NCBI GenBank assembly: GCA_020054035.1
Contig: JAGVLY010000026.1
Span: forward strand, 1 to 36,884
Direction: 5' to 3'
Origin: Bacteroidia bacterium
Lineage (GTDB): Bacteria; Bacteroidota; Bacteroidia; SXHM01
DNA: 36,884 nucleotides
Shown here: positions 27,802-36,884 of the stretch, in pieces
Layout of the letters: each line of letters begins with the position of its first letter
Position numbering within the stretch: position 1 is the first letter of the stretch
Translations under genes and position numbers: made by a program
The notes under the pieces: generated by a model
The model's input: only the letters and a program-made list of their open reading frames with translations
Databases searched by the model: none
Told to the model about the DNA's origin: nothing

Positions 27802-28511
27802 TTCACTTCTTCCTTAACCGCTACCACTTTTATCGGCTTGAAGTTGCACGAGAAATCTGCTGTTCCGCCAAGGTTAGAATGATTGTCTAAGTCTTTACGT
27901 TTGTGCGAAATAATCTGCAACTCCAGTTCGCCTTTTGCTAAGGTGTCGGTTGCAGTTCCGGGTATCTGAAAAAACTTATCGGTGTTTGATTCTGCATAAA
28001 AACTAAGTGAGCGGTTTTCTTTATCGCGGATAAGTATTTCAAAATTATCTACTGGGTCGCCACCTGAAAACGAAAAAGGAATGGACAGTGTTTCTCCTAA
28101 ATGAAAAGTATCTTGTTGCTGCTGAAACGTTGCGCTGCCGGCTTCAAATAATTCGGTCAATATGTTTCCATCTTTGTCGGTATACTCTAATTCCACTTTG
28201 TTAGCAGGACAACCCAAAGGACCTTCGTTGCGGTAATATGTTCCGCCAAATAAGAGTGTTCCCTGAAGCAGGTCAACACCGTTGGCTTTAATTTTTGCAG
28301 GTGAACTTAATACCAAGGTAGTCCCGTTATCGCCTGCAAACCTGAACACTGCACTTGCGGATGCAGTAGCAGTTGCTTCATCAATGCTTACTTCATACTT
28401 GCGGTAAATCTGGTCTTGCGCCACATCTTTGGAGTTGCCGGTTTCGTTGCTTTGGCAGGCAGTGAAAACTACTGCAATCAGAATGGATAATCCTAAAAGG
28501 TTTTTACTCAT
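27798..28511 (-). CDS. Lipoprotein of unknown function
   Basis: Start MSKNLLGLSILIAVVFTACQSNETG at 28511 gives a clean lipobox (FTAC), better than the track start at 28580. Confidence 0.75.
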   Translation of the reverse strand: MSKNLLGLSILIAVVFTACQSNETGNSKDVAQDQIYRKYEVSIDEATATASASAVFRFAGDNGTTLVLSSPAKIKANGVDLLQGTLLFGGTYYRNEGPLGCPANKVELEYTDKDGNILTELFEAGSATFQQQQDTFHLGETLSIPFSFSGGDPVDNFEILIRDKENRSLSFYAESNTDKFFQIPGTATDTLAKGELELQIISHKRKDLDNHSNLGGTADFSCNFKPIKVVAVKEEVN

Positions 28512-28611
28512 GTCAGTAAATTTAGAATTATGGTATTCGTGAGAAAAGTTCATCGGAGTTGATTTTATGGTTAGGAACAAAAATAACTAATTTCGCCCAA
28601 AATTTAAACTT

Positions 28612-29793
28612 ATGGCACGCACCGATCTTTTTCAGGCTCCCGATTATTATCTTGTTGATGACCTGCTTACTGACGAACAAAAACTGATACGCGATTCGGT
28701 TCGCGCATGGGTGAAAAAAGAAGTTTCGCCTATTATTGAAGAAGCTTGCCAGACAACTATTTTTCCTAAACACCTAATTAAAGGTTTGGCAAGTATTGGT
28801 GCTTTTGGTCCCTACATTCCAACTGAATATGGAGGTGCGGGTTTAGACCAGATTTCCTACGGATTGATTATGCAGGAATTAGAACGTGGTGATTCGGGTA
28901 TTCGTTCTACGGCTTCGGTACAAAGTTCGCTGGTGATGTATCCTATTTTTACCTACGGCTCTGAAGAACAAAAGAGAAAGTATCTTCCAAAACTTGCAAC
29001 AGGTGAGTTTATGGGTTGCTTCGGTTTGACTGAACCCGACCACGGTTCGAATCCAAACGGAATGATTACCAACTTTAAAGATGCAGGCGACCATGTAATT
29101 TTGAACGGGGCAAAAATGTGGATATCCAATGCGCCTTTTGCGGATATAGCTGTGGTGTGGGCAAAAAACGAACACGGTGTAATTCACGGCTTGGTAGTAG
29201 AACGCGGAATGGAAGGTTTTACTACTCCTGAAACGCATGGCAAATGGTCGCTGAGAGCCTCTGCAACGGGTGAATTGGTTTTTGATAACGTAAAAGTTCC
29301 GAAAGAAAATATTTTTCCCAACGTAAAAGGATTGAAAGGTCCGCTGGGTTGTTTGAACTCTGCCCGTTACGGAATATCGTGGGGAGTAATTGGTGCGGCA
29401 ATGGATTGCTATGATGCAGCATTGCGTTATTCTAAAGAACGGATTCAGTTTGGAAAACCAATTGGAGCATTCCAATTGCAACAGAAAAAATTAGCGGAGA
29501 TGATTACCGAAATTACCAAAGCACAACTATTAAGCTGGAGATTAGGCGTTTTGAAAAACGAGCACCGTGCTACACCTCAACAGATTTCTATGGCCAAACG
29601 CAACAACGTAAACATGGCATTGGAGATAACACGCAATGCCCGCCAGATGTTAGGCGGCATGGGCATCACAGGCGAATATCCTGTTATGCGCCACATGATG
29701 AATTTGGAATCGGTGGTAACGTATGAGGGTACGCACGATATTCATTTGCTGATTACAGGAATGGATGTTACGGGGTTTAATGCGTTTGAATAA
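28612..29793 (+). CDS. Acyl-CoA dehydrogenase, glutaryl-CoA dehydrogenase-like
   Basis: 393 aa; GCFGLTEPDHGSNPNGM, MWISNAPFADIAVVWA, EYPVMRHMMNLESVVTYEGTHDIHLLI. Confidence 0.92.
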   Translation: MARTDLFQAPDYYLVDDLLTDEQKLIRDSVRAWVKKEVSPIIEEACQTTIFPKHLIKGLASIGAFGPYIPTEYGGAGLDQISYGLIMQELERGDSGIRSTASVQSSLVMYPIFTYGSEEQKRKYLPKLATGEFMGCFGLTEPDHGSNPNGMITNFKDAGDHVILNGAKMWISNAPFADIAVVWAKNEHGVIHGLVVERGMEGFTTPETHGKWSLRASATGELVFDNVKVPKENIFPNVKGLKGPLGCLNSARYGISWGVIGAAMDCYDAALRYSKERIQFGKPIGAFQLQQKKLAEMITEITKAQLLSWRLGVLKNEHRATPQQISMAKRNNVNMALEITRNARQMLGGMGITGEYPVMRHMMNLESVVTYEGTHDIHLLITGMDVTGFNAFE

Positions 29794-29796
29794 TCG

Positions 29797-29804
29797 TATG
29801 TTTG
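29797..29804 (+). promoter_or_regulatory. Candidate Bacteroidetes -7 box TATGTTTG
   Basis: Exact TAnnTTTG 22 nt before the ATG at 29827. Confidence 0.3.
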
Positions 29805-29826
29805 CGCCCCTTTTGAAAAAACACGT

Positions 29827-30273
29827 ATGAAACGCATTACCGATTACCGCAAACTATTTGGCATAACTAAGGAAGGCACTCTTGCTGAGTTAAAAACCAT
29901 TTACCGCAACTTAATGAAAGAGTGGCATCCTGATAAATTTCAGGATCCTGCTGCACATGCCGAAGCGGAACTGAAAAGCAAAGAAATTATTGAGGCGTAT
30001 CATTTTCTGGTAAGTCTTTCGCCTGAAACACATTTGCAATATAAAGAGGAATATACTGCTACCATCACCACTTCGGGCATTGATGATTTTCGCTACAAAG
30101 GAGTAACACTGAAAGTTATTTTTACCGATGGCAGTGCGTATGAATATTTTGGGGTACAAAAAAACACGTACAACAAACTGATTAACTCAGACAACCGCAT
30201 TCGTTTTGCAAGAAGGCATATTTTTGAAAGTTATCCGTACCGAAAAACAACCAAGGCTTCGGAGAAGGAGTAG
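29827..30273 (+). CDS. J-domain plus KTSC-domain protein
   Basis: 148 aa; J-domain HPD (LMKEWHPDKFQD) and C-terminal KTSC-like FTDGSAYEYFGVQKNTYNKLINSDN. Confidence 0.85.
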   Translation: MKRITDYRKLFGITKEGTLAELKTIYRNLMKEWHPDKFQDPAAHAEAELKSKEIIEAYHFLVSLSPETHLQYKEEYTATITTSGIDDFRYKGVTLKVIFTDGSAYEYFGVQKNTYNKLINSDNRIRFARRHIFESYPYRKTTKASEKE

Positions 30274-30282
30274 TCTTAAAAA

Positions 30283-31053
30283 TTACTCAGTCTCCTTTTT
30301 CCTGAAATCTAAATTATAAGTGAGCGAAGCCTGCAAGGTGTGATTGCGCTCTGCTTTTATTCCATCTGTTTTTATCACATACTGATTAAGGTAACCCAAC
30401 TGCACATTTACATTTTTGCTGAACATCCATCCCAAGGCAAGATACAGGCGGTTCTGGTCTAAGATATTTTTTCCAATGCCAGCACCAAAACCCAGAAACA
30501 CTTCATCATACACCGAGAGAAAAAGTGTATTGTCTGTAATTTCTTTTTTTGTTAGTGGAAAGTTTATGAGAAAACGATAGCGTCCGCGCTGACGAAAATT
30601 GTATTTATCATATTCATATTCTCCTGCGGAATTAGTTGTTTTAGCTTCCAGAAAACGTTGCTCAAAACGGAAACGGTGATGGAAATAAAAGCGTCCTGTT
30701 TTTTGAGTAAGAATCAATTGTTGCCATATACGATGTTCGTTAAATGTATAAGCTATCGGTTGACTGCCGTAAGGGTAGGTAACAATCCATCCGTAGCCGG
30801 CAGTAAGTTGCGGCCCTTGTTTGGTATAATAATCAACACCGATGCGCAACAACGATTGTTGCCAGTTTTGCACAACATCATTTCTTCGCCATTGATATTC
30901 GGTATGAATTCCCCAGCGGTCGGTAAGGCGGTGATTACCGAAATACATAAACCAGCCGTGTGTCTGAGTTGAGATTTGTTTTTGTGCGAAAGATACTTGT
31001 ACGGTTATACATAAAAGCAAAAAAGCTGTTGTAAGGTAAATAAAAGGCTTCAT
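30283..31053 (-). CDS. DUF2490 domain-containing outer-membrane protein
   Basis: 256 aa; signal peptide; GWFMYFGNHRLTDRWGIHTEYQWRRND...RFEQRFLE. Confidence 0.88.
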   Translation of the reverse strand: MKPFIYLTTAFLLLCITVQVSFAQKQISTQTHGWFMYFGNHRLTDRWGIHTEYQWRRNDVVQNWQQSLLRIGVDYYTKQGPQLTAGYGWIVTYPYGSQPIAYTFNEHRIWQQLILTQKTGRFYFHHRFRFEQRFLEAKTTNSAGEYEYDKYNFRQRGRYRFLINFPLTKKEITDNTLFLSVYDEVFLGFGAGIGKNILDQNRLYLALGWMFSKNVNVQLGYLNQYVIKTDGIKAERNHTLQASLTYNLDFRKKETE

Positions 31054-31224
31054 CGTCTTCAGATTTATATCACTTATTAAGCTCGGTACTTTTCCAATAC
31101 CACCAAGCGTAAAAATAATACCTCGTTTTCACAATCAAAGTATCTGTGAAGATTTTCGGGTATATTCCAATAAGTTTGAAAACAAAAAATTCAAACAAAT
31201 GTTTTCCGTGTTTAGTTCACAGAA

Positions 31225-32649
31225 TTAATTCCAGCCTCCGCCCAGAGCTTTGTAAATATTAACCTTAGCATTCATCTGCTTCATTTTTATTTCAATCAGA
31301 TCTATTTTAGATTCAAGTGCTTCGCGCTGGGTTAACAATACTTCCATATAATCTGCCCTTGCTGATCTGAAAAGCTGATTTGAAATGGTTACAGATTGCG
31401 CGAGTATATCTACTTCCTTTGATTTTGTATCAAAACTTTTTGCAAAATTACTAATTCCTGAAAGCTGGTTAGCAACTTCAAGGTGGGCATTTAAAATAGC
31501 GCGTTCGTAATTGTAAACCGCTTGTATTTGCTTCGCGTTAGCGTTATAATACGTTGCCTTAATCGCATTTCTGTTTACTAAAGGAGCGACTAATTCTCCG
31601 GCTAAATTATAAATGAGCGATTGCGGATTAATCAAGTGCGCAATATTGAATGCCTGCAAACCTACTCCTGCCGTGATTTTTACGGAAGGATAAAAATTAG
31701 CTTTAGCAACTTTTATATCCAACTTTGTTGCTGCCAACTTTAGTTCTGCCTGCCTTATATCGGTGCGCATTTGGAGAAGCTGAGAAGGAATACCGGAATA
31801 AATAGTGTCGAGTACAATGTTAATAAAAGACACCGAATTCCGTGGCACGGGCTGTGGGAATCTGCCTGTCAGGAAATTAATCCTGTTTTCGGTTTCGGTT
31901 GTTTTTTGCAGAATGTCGTATTGCAGATTTTGCGTGTTGAGAAGTTGTGCTTCAAATCTGTTTACCGCTAACTGGGTAACCTTTGCAGCATCTTTTTCCT
32001 GCTTTATTATTTGCAACGATTTGTTTTGGATTTCTATGTTTTTCTGAATAATGTCCAATTGATTATCAAGTGTCATCAGCTCATAATAGGAGCTTGCAAT
32101 CTCTGCTACCAGGTTGGTAACCATAAAATTTCTGCCTTCAATGCTTGCGAGGTATCGGGTTGCAGCAGCTTTTTTGGCATTGCGCAGTTTTTTCCAGATG
32201 TCAATTTCCCATGAAGCCACAGGCCCAATCATAAAATCAGTTTGCCTCTTCAATACATTAGGCCCATCATTAACCACCAGATTTTCTTCCATCGTTCCGC
32301 GTGCGGTATATCTTCCCACTTTTTCATACCCGGCTCCTGCATTTAAACCCACAAAAGGTAAATACTCTCCCTTTCTTGCTCTTATTTCATTTTTATTGAT
32401 CTCAATTTCCTGAAGCGTGATATTCAGTTCCTGATTATTTTTCAGGGCTGTGTCAATCAACGCAGCAAGGTTTGCATCATTAAAATATTCCTTCCATTTT
32501 ATTTTTGCTGTGTTGGTAGTGTCCTGCGATGTAGTGTAGCTTGCAGGAACAGATTTGTTTTCTGTTCGTGTACTCTTTAGTGCAGGCACACATCCTCCCA
32601 GTGCTGAGATTGCAAAAACTGCTACCAACAATTTATTAATTATTCTCAT
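31225..32649 (-). CDS. RND efflux outer-membrane lipoprotein (TolC/NodT family)
   Basis: 474 aa; lipobox LGGC; ATYYNANAKQIQAVYNYERAILNAHLEVANQLS; 4-nt overlap with the permease gene. Confidence 0.95.
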   Translation of the reverse strand: MRIINKLLVAVFAISALGGCVPALKSTRTENKSVPASYTTSQDTTNTAKIKWKEYFNDANLAALIDTALKNNQELNITLQEIEINKNEIRARKGEYLPFVGLNAGAGYEKVGRYTARGTMEENLVVNDGPNVLKRQTDFMIGPVASWEIDIWKKLRNAKKAAATRYLASIEGRNFMVTNLVAEIASSYYELMTLDNQLDIIQKNIEIQNKSLQIIKQEKDAAKVTQLAVNRFEAQLLNTQNLQYDILQKTTETENRINFLTGRFPQPVPRNSVSFINIVLDTIYSGIPSQLLQMRTDIRQAELKLAATKLDIKVAKANFYPSVKITAGVGLQAFNIAHLINPQSLIYNLAGELVAPLVNRNAIKATYYNANAKQIQAVYNYERAILNAHLEVANQLSGISNFAKSFDTKSKEVDILAQSVTISNQLFRSARADYMEVLLTQREALESKIDLIEIKMKQMNAKVNIYKALGGGWN

Positions 32650-35600
32650 TTCTGTTTTTTTCGAAGTTTTGTTAAAGCCTGTTTCAATTTTTTAAGAAAA
32701 GCAGATTCCGATTCGCTTTCTGCAAACGTTTCACTGAGCGGAATTTCATCTTCGTCTTTAATCAGTTTTCTTCCATCGGCAAGCGTACCAAATATGTAGT
32801 ACAGCCCCGGCACAATAATTACCCCGAAAATGGTTCCGAATAACATGCCCCCAAGCGCTGAAGAACCGATTGTCCGGTTTCCGACAGCACCCGGACCGGT
32901 AGCAATTACCAATGGAATTAGTCCCGCAATAAAGGCGAATGAGGTCATTAAGATCGGGCGGAAACGCACTCTTGCTCCTTCAATAGCAGCTTCAAGAACA
33001 GTAAGGCCTTGTTGCCGTTTCTGAACAGCAAACTCTACAATTAGCACGGCATTTTTCCCCAACAAGCCCACCAACATGATCAAGCCAATCTGGGCATAAA
33101 TGTCATTCGCTAATCCCAAGGCCTTCAATAAGAAAAATGAGCCGAAAACTCCTGCCGGAAGTGAAAGAACAACAGCAAGCGGAATGATAAAACTTTCATA
33201 TTGGGCTGCAAGAACCAAGTACACGAATATTAATACCACAATAAAAATGTACAATGCTTCATTTCCTCTTCTTACCTCATCGTAGGATAAGCCTTCCCAT
33301 GCTATGTCATAACCGTGCGGTAAGGTTTCTTTAGCAACTTCCTGTATGGCTTTAATGGCATCGGCACTTGTATAACCCTTGGCAGGAACTCCTCTGATAG
33401 AGGAAGATGTGTAAAGATTGAAACGTGTTATCTCATTAGGTCCCTGCGTTTTTTTCATGGTCATAAATGCTGAATACGGCACCATTTCATCGCGGTCGTT
33501 TTTCACAAATAAATTTAAAATGTCTGACGGCAGTTTTCTGTATGCAGGATCAACCTGGGTATATACTTTATAGAAATTGTTGAATCGTATAAAGCCTTGC
33601 TCATAGGTGCTTCCAATCATAACGTTAAGGTTTTCCATTGCTTTACCAACGGTAACTCCTTTTTGCATGGCAAGTTTGGTATCTATCTGCAATTCGTATT
33701 GCGGATAATTGGCAGCATAGAATGTAAATAATCCTGACAGCTCTTTTCGTTTTCTCAGTGCATCCATGAACTGTGTGTTCATTCTGTCAAACTCCTGATA
33801 ATCTACATCGCTGCTTTTGTCCAGCAACCGTAAAGAAAAACCATCGGAAGAACCATATCCCGGAACAGCAGGCGGTTCAAAGTATTCTACAACCGCTCCC
33901 AGATCTTTTGTTTTTTCTTCGAGTTCTTCAATTATTTCCTTTACGTTGTGTTCACGGTCATCCCAATCTTTCAGGTTAATCAAACAGGTTCCGGCATTAG
34001 AACCGCGTCCTTCGGTAAGAATTTCGTACCCGGCAAGCGATGTAACGGAATGAACACCATCAACACTTATAGCAATCTTTTGAAGCTGTCTGGAAACCTC
34101 GTTCGTTCTTTCCAACGTAGTACCGGGAGGAGTTTGGATAATTGCATAAATCTGTCCCTGGTCTTCACTGGGAATAAATCCGGCAGGCAAACTTTCGTTT
34201 ACGAATAAAATACCAAATCCGAAAGCGGCAAGAAGACCGAACGTAACAAGTCTGCGGTTAACGATGAGTGTTAGCAACGAGGTGTATCTTCCGGTAAGCC
34301 TTTCAAAATTTTTATTGAACCATGCAATAAATATATCTACAGGCGTTTTGCGTTTAGGTTTTCCATGGTTATTTTTCAAAATCATTGCACAAAGCACCGG
34401 AGTAAGTGTAAGCGCCACTATTCCTGAAAGCACAATGGACGAAGCCATGGTGATGGAGAATTGTCTGTAAAATACACCCACAGGTCCGGTCATAAATGTA
34501 ACCGGGATAAATACAGATACCATAACCAACGTAATGGCAATAATGGCTCCGCTGATTTCGCCAAGCACTTTTTTTACCGCATTGAAAGGAGTTATGTGCT
34601 CCTCTTCTTCCATTTTGGCATGAACGGCTTCTACTACTACAATAGCATCGTCAACCACAATACCAATGGATAACACCAATGCAAAAAGCGTGATCAGGTT
34701 TATGCTTAACCCGAAAAACTGCATAAACATAAATGCACCGATAAGCGAAACCGGAACTGCAAGCGTAGGAATAAGCGTTGAACGCCAGTCGCCAAGAAAA
34801 ATAAATACAACTAATGCAACTAATATAAACGCCTCCACCAGTGTATGAAGCACTTTTTCAACCGAGGCATCTACAAATTTTGAAACGTCATAATTAATTT
34901 CATAATCCATTCCGGGCGGAAAATCTTTCTTCAATTCTTCCAGCTTTTCTTTCACATTGGCTATTACTTTACTGGCATTGCTTCCCGGAATTTGTTTCAA
35001 TACCAGTGAGGTAGAAGGATCTCCGTCTTTGTTTGAGTAAATGTCAACAAACTCGCTTCCTACCTCAACTTCGGCTAAGTCTTTTAATTTGAGCATCTCT
35101 CCGTCAGCATTCGCCTTGATAATAATTTCTTTGTACTGTTCAGGTGTATTATACCAACCCTGGTAAGTAAAAACATATTCTAATGATTGTGCAACTCTTC
35201 CTGAGCTTAACCCAACCCTGCCCGGTCTTCCGAGCACACTTTGCTGCTCAATAGCTTCCAGCACTTCGTCTGCCGAAACATTATAAGCCCTCATGCGGTC
35301 AGGTTTTAACCAAACGCGAATGGCAAACGCACGGCTGCCTAATGCTATTGCTCTGCCCATTCCGCTTATCCGTTGAAGTTCGGGCAGCATATAGGTGTTG
35401 GCATAATTGAACAGAAATTTTTCGTCCGCATTTTTATCTTTGCTGTAGAGGTTTACATACATCAACATGCTGGGCTGTATGGGCGTGATGATAACCCCTT
35501 CTCTTGCTACTAAGGGAGGAAGGTTGCTCATTACCTGGTCAACCCTTGTTTTAACATTTACTACGGCAACATTAGGATCGGTGCCCGGTTCAAATACAAT

Positions 35601-35873
35601 TTGAATGGTTGCCTCACCGGCACTGGTAGCATCAGAGATAATGTATTGCATGCCCTGCACGCCATTGATTGCCCGTTCCAGAATAGTTACCGTGGATTTA
35701 ACCAGCACCTCGGCATTGGAGCCCGGAAATTCTATAAAAATATTAACCCGTGGCGGTGCTATATCAGGGAATTGGGCTACCGGTCTGGTGTTTATGGCTA
35801 ATATTCCCATAAAAACTATTGCTAGCGAAATGGCTATGGCAAGAACCGGCCGTTGAATAAATTTGCTAAACAT
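32646..35873 (-). CDS. RND efflux permease, HAE-1/AcrB family
   Basis: 1075 aa; MFSKFIQRPVLAIAISLAIVFMG, VLSIGIVVDDAIVVVEAV, LIMLVGLLGKNAVLIVEFA. Confidence 0.97.
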   Translation of the reverse strand: MFSKFIQRPVLAIAISLAIVFMGILAINTRPVAQFPDIAPPRVNIFIEFPGSNAEVLVKSTVTILERAINGVQGMQYIISDATSAGEATIQIVFEPGTDPNVAVVNVKTRVDQVMSNLPPLVAREGVIITPIQPSMLMYVNLYSKDKNADEKFLFNYANTYMLPELQRISGMGRAIALGSRAFAIRVWLKPDRMRAYNVSADEVLEAIEQQSVLGRPGRVGLSSGRVAQSLEYVFTYQGWYNTPEQYKEIIIKANADGEMLKLKDLAEVEVGSEFVDIYSNKDGDPSTSLVLKQIPGSNASKVIANVKEKLEELKKDFPPGMDYEINYDVSKFVDASVEKVLHTLVEAFILVALVVFIFLGDWRSTLIPTLAVPVSLIGAFMFMQFFGLSINLITLFALVLSIGIVVDDAIVVVEAVHAKMEEEEHITPFNAVKKVLGEISGAIIAITLVMVSVFIPVTFMTGPVGVFYRQFSITMASSIVLSGIVALTLTPVLCAMILKNNHGKPKRKTPVDIFIAWFNKNFERLTGRYTSLLTLIVNRRLVTFGLLAAFGFGILFVNESLPAGFIPSEDQGQIYAIIQTPPGTTLERTNEVSRQLQKIAISVDGVHSVTSLAGYEILTEGRGSNAGTCLINLKDWDDREHNVKEIIEELEEKTKDLGAVVEYFEPPAVPGYGSSDGFSLRLLDKSSDVDYQEFDRMNTQFMDALRKRKELSGLFTFYAANYPQYELQIDTKLAMQKGVTVGKAMENLNVMIGSTYEQGFIRFNNFYKVYTQVDPAYRKLPSDILNLFVKNDRDEMVPYSAFMTMKKTQGPNEITRFNLYTSSSIRGVPAKGYTSADAIKAIQEVAKETLPHGYDIAWEGLSYDEVRRGNEALYIFIVVLIFVYLVLAAQYESFIIPLAVVLSLPAGVFGSFFLLKALGLANDIYAQIGLIMLVGLLGKNAVLIVEFAVQKRQQGLTVLEAAIEGARVRFRPILMTSFAFIAGLIPLVIATGPGAVGNRTIGSSALGGMLFGTIFGVIIVPGLYYIFGTLADGRKLIKDEDEIPLSETFAESESESAFLKKLKQALTKLRKKQK

Positions 35874-35897
35874 TTTTTTATTTTTTTTCGGTTCTTT

Positions 35898-36884
35898 TTA
35901 TTCGGCATGTAAATTTTTGAGATCAGAAATTACTTTACTCTGTTCCTCAAATTCATACTCAATTTTATCGTTGTTTTTTACTTTTCGTAATCCTTCTAAA
36001 AGTATCTTATCGCCTTCTTTCAAACCTTCGGTTACTACATACAGATGAGGTATTTCAGCACCAACTGTAATTTGCGTTGACTTTACTATTCCTTCTTCGG
36101 TTATTACAAAAACAAATTTCTTGTCTAGCACTTCAAAGGTTGCTTTCTGCGGAATAATAAGTGCGTTGGTAAGATTTACAGGCATCAGAATATTTCCTGT
36201 TTCTCCGTGTCTTAGTATTGCGTCAGGATTAGGAAATGTTGCCCTGAAGGCAATGTTTCCTGTTTCATTATTAAAATCAGCCTCAATGGTTTCTACAACC
36301 CCTTCCTGATCAAAAATTTGGTTGTTTGCCATTTGTAATTTCACGTGCTGCTTTTTGTCTTTTGCCTTAGTAACGTAATCTAAATATTCAGCTTCGGGAA
36401 CATTGAAATAAACCCACATTTTGCTGTTGTCAGAAAGTGTTGTGAGCAATTCTCCTTCATCTATAAGGCTGCCTAACCGAATATCATTAAAGCGCCCCAT
36501 TATTCCATCGAAAGGAGCCTTTATATCTGTAAATCCTAAATGTGCCTGTGCTAATGCCAGTTCTGCTTTTACTTTATTCAAATGGGCTTCTGCCAATGCA
36601 AGCTCTTTCTTAGATACGATATTGCTATCCGACAGGCTTTTTGTGTTTTGGTATTCAATTTCTGCATAGGCTGCTTCAGCCTGCGCTTTATTCGCTTCGG
36701 CAGTATATATCAACGGCATAAGCTGGAACATAAGCTGTCCCTTTCTTATAAACTGCCCTTCATCAACGTGAATGTTCTGCAAATACCCTCTTTCCTGAGA
36801 ACGTAATTCAATGTGGCTGATGGCACGTATTTGACATACATACTCATGAAAAAAAGAAGTATCTTTTCGTATCGGGCTCGTTAC
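35898..36884 (-). CDS. RND efflux periplasmic adaptor (membrane fusion protein), 5' end truncated by the window
   Basis: Same frame continues upstream of the track start to the window edge: VTSPIRKDTSFFHEYVCQIRAISHIELRSQERGYLQNIHVDEGQFIRKGQ... Confidence 0.93.
   Translation of the reverse strand, partial: VTSPIRKDTSFFHEYVCQIRAISHIELRSQERGYLQNIHVDEGQFIRKGQLMFQLMPLIYTAEANKAQAEAAYAEIEYQNTKSLSDSNIVSKKELALAEAHLNKVKAELALAQAHLGFTDIKAPFDGIMGRFNDIRLGSLIDEGELLTTLSDNSKMWVYFNVPEAEYLDYVTKAKDKKQHVKLQMANNQIFDQEGVVETIEADFNNETGNIAFRATFPNPDAILRHGETGNILMPVNLTNALIIPQKATFEVLDKKFVFVITEEGIVKSTQITVGAEIPHLYVVTEGLKEGDKILLEGLRKVKNNDKIEYEFEEQSKVISDLKNLHAE

Noticed and set aside
28879-29481. 200-aa minus ORF
   Set aside because: Antisense to a clear acyl-CoA dehydrogenase; Cys/Phe/Arg-rich composition typical of a shadow ORF.
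31225-36884. Novel transporter operon
   Set aside because: Standard adaptor-permease-outer membrane factor RND efflux arrangement; ordinary.

Overview
This 36.9 kb window reads as ordinary Bacteroidetes (Bacteroidota) chromosome with one locus that stands out. (1) A minus-strand respiratory operon, actABCDEF-coxB-coxA (alternative complex III plus an aa3-type oxidase), spans about 3.1-14.6 kb. (2) The plus strand at about 14.9-20.8 kb holds an ECF sigma factor, a translationally overlapping single-polypeptide anti-sigma/TM/beta-barrel protein with a 21-bp-repeat-encoded periplasmic linker, a PKD lipoprotein, and a 902-aa protein with seven PKD-like repeats and a type IX secretion C-terminal domain. 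The sigma operon and the 902-aa gene share an upstream motif, CACCCAACCTT-N14-CGTGTA, with identical spacing, which suggests an autoregulated sigma regulon. This is my best candidate for the unusual system. (3) The rest is housekeeping or accessory genes: an IPExxxVDY-like protein and pyruvate kinase, a 2OG-Fe(II) oxygenase / saccharopine-dehydrogenase-like pair, lipoproteins including a 51-aa one missed by the ORF track, a trans-sulfuration PLP enzyme, a glutaryl-CoA-dehydrogenase-like enzyme, a J-domain/KTSC protein, a DUF2490 protein, and a tripartite RND efflux operon truncated at the right edge. Non-coding structure includes a 21-bp TATAG-phased tandem array, two hairpin repeats at 729-817, a CCCTGAGCGTAGTCGAAGGG element inside the act operon, and a 19-bp palindrome upstream of actA. 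All calls are from reading the sequence; no searches were run.
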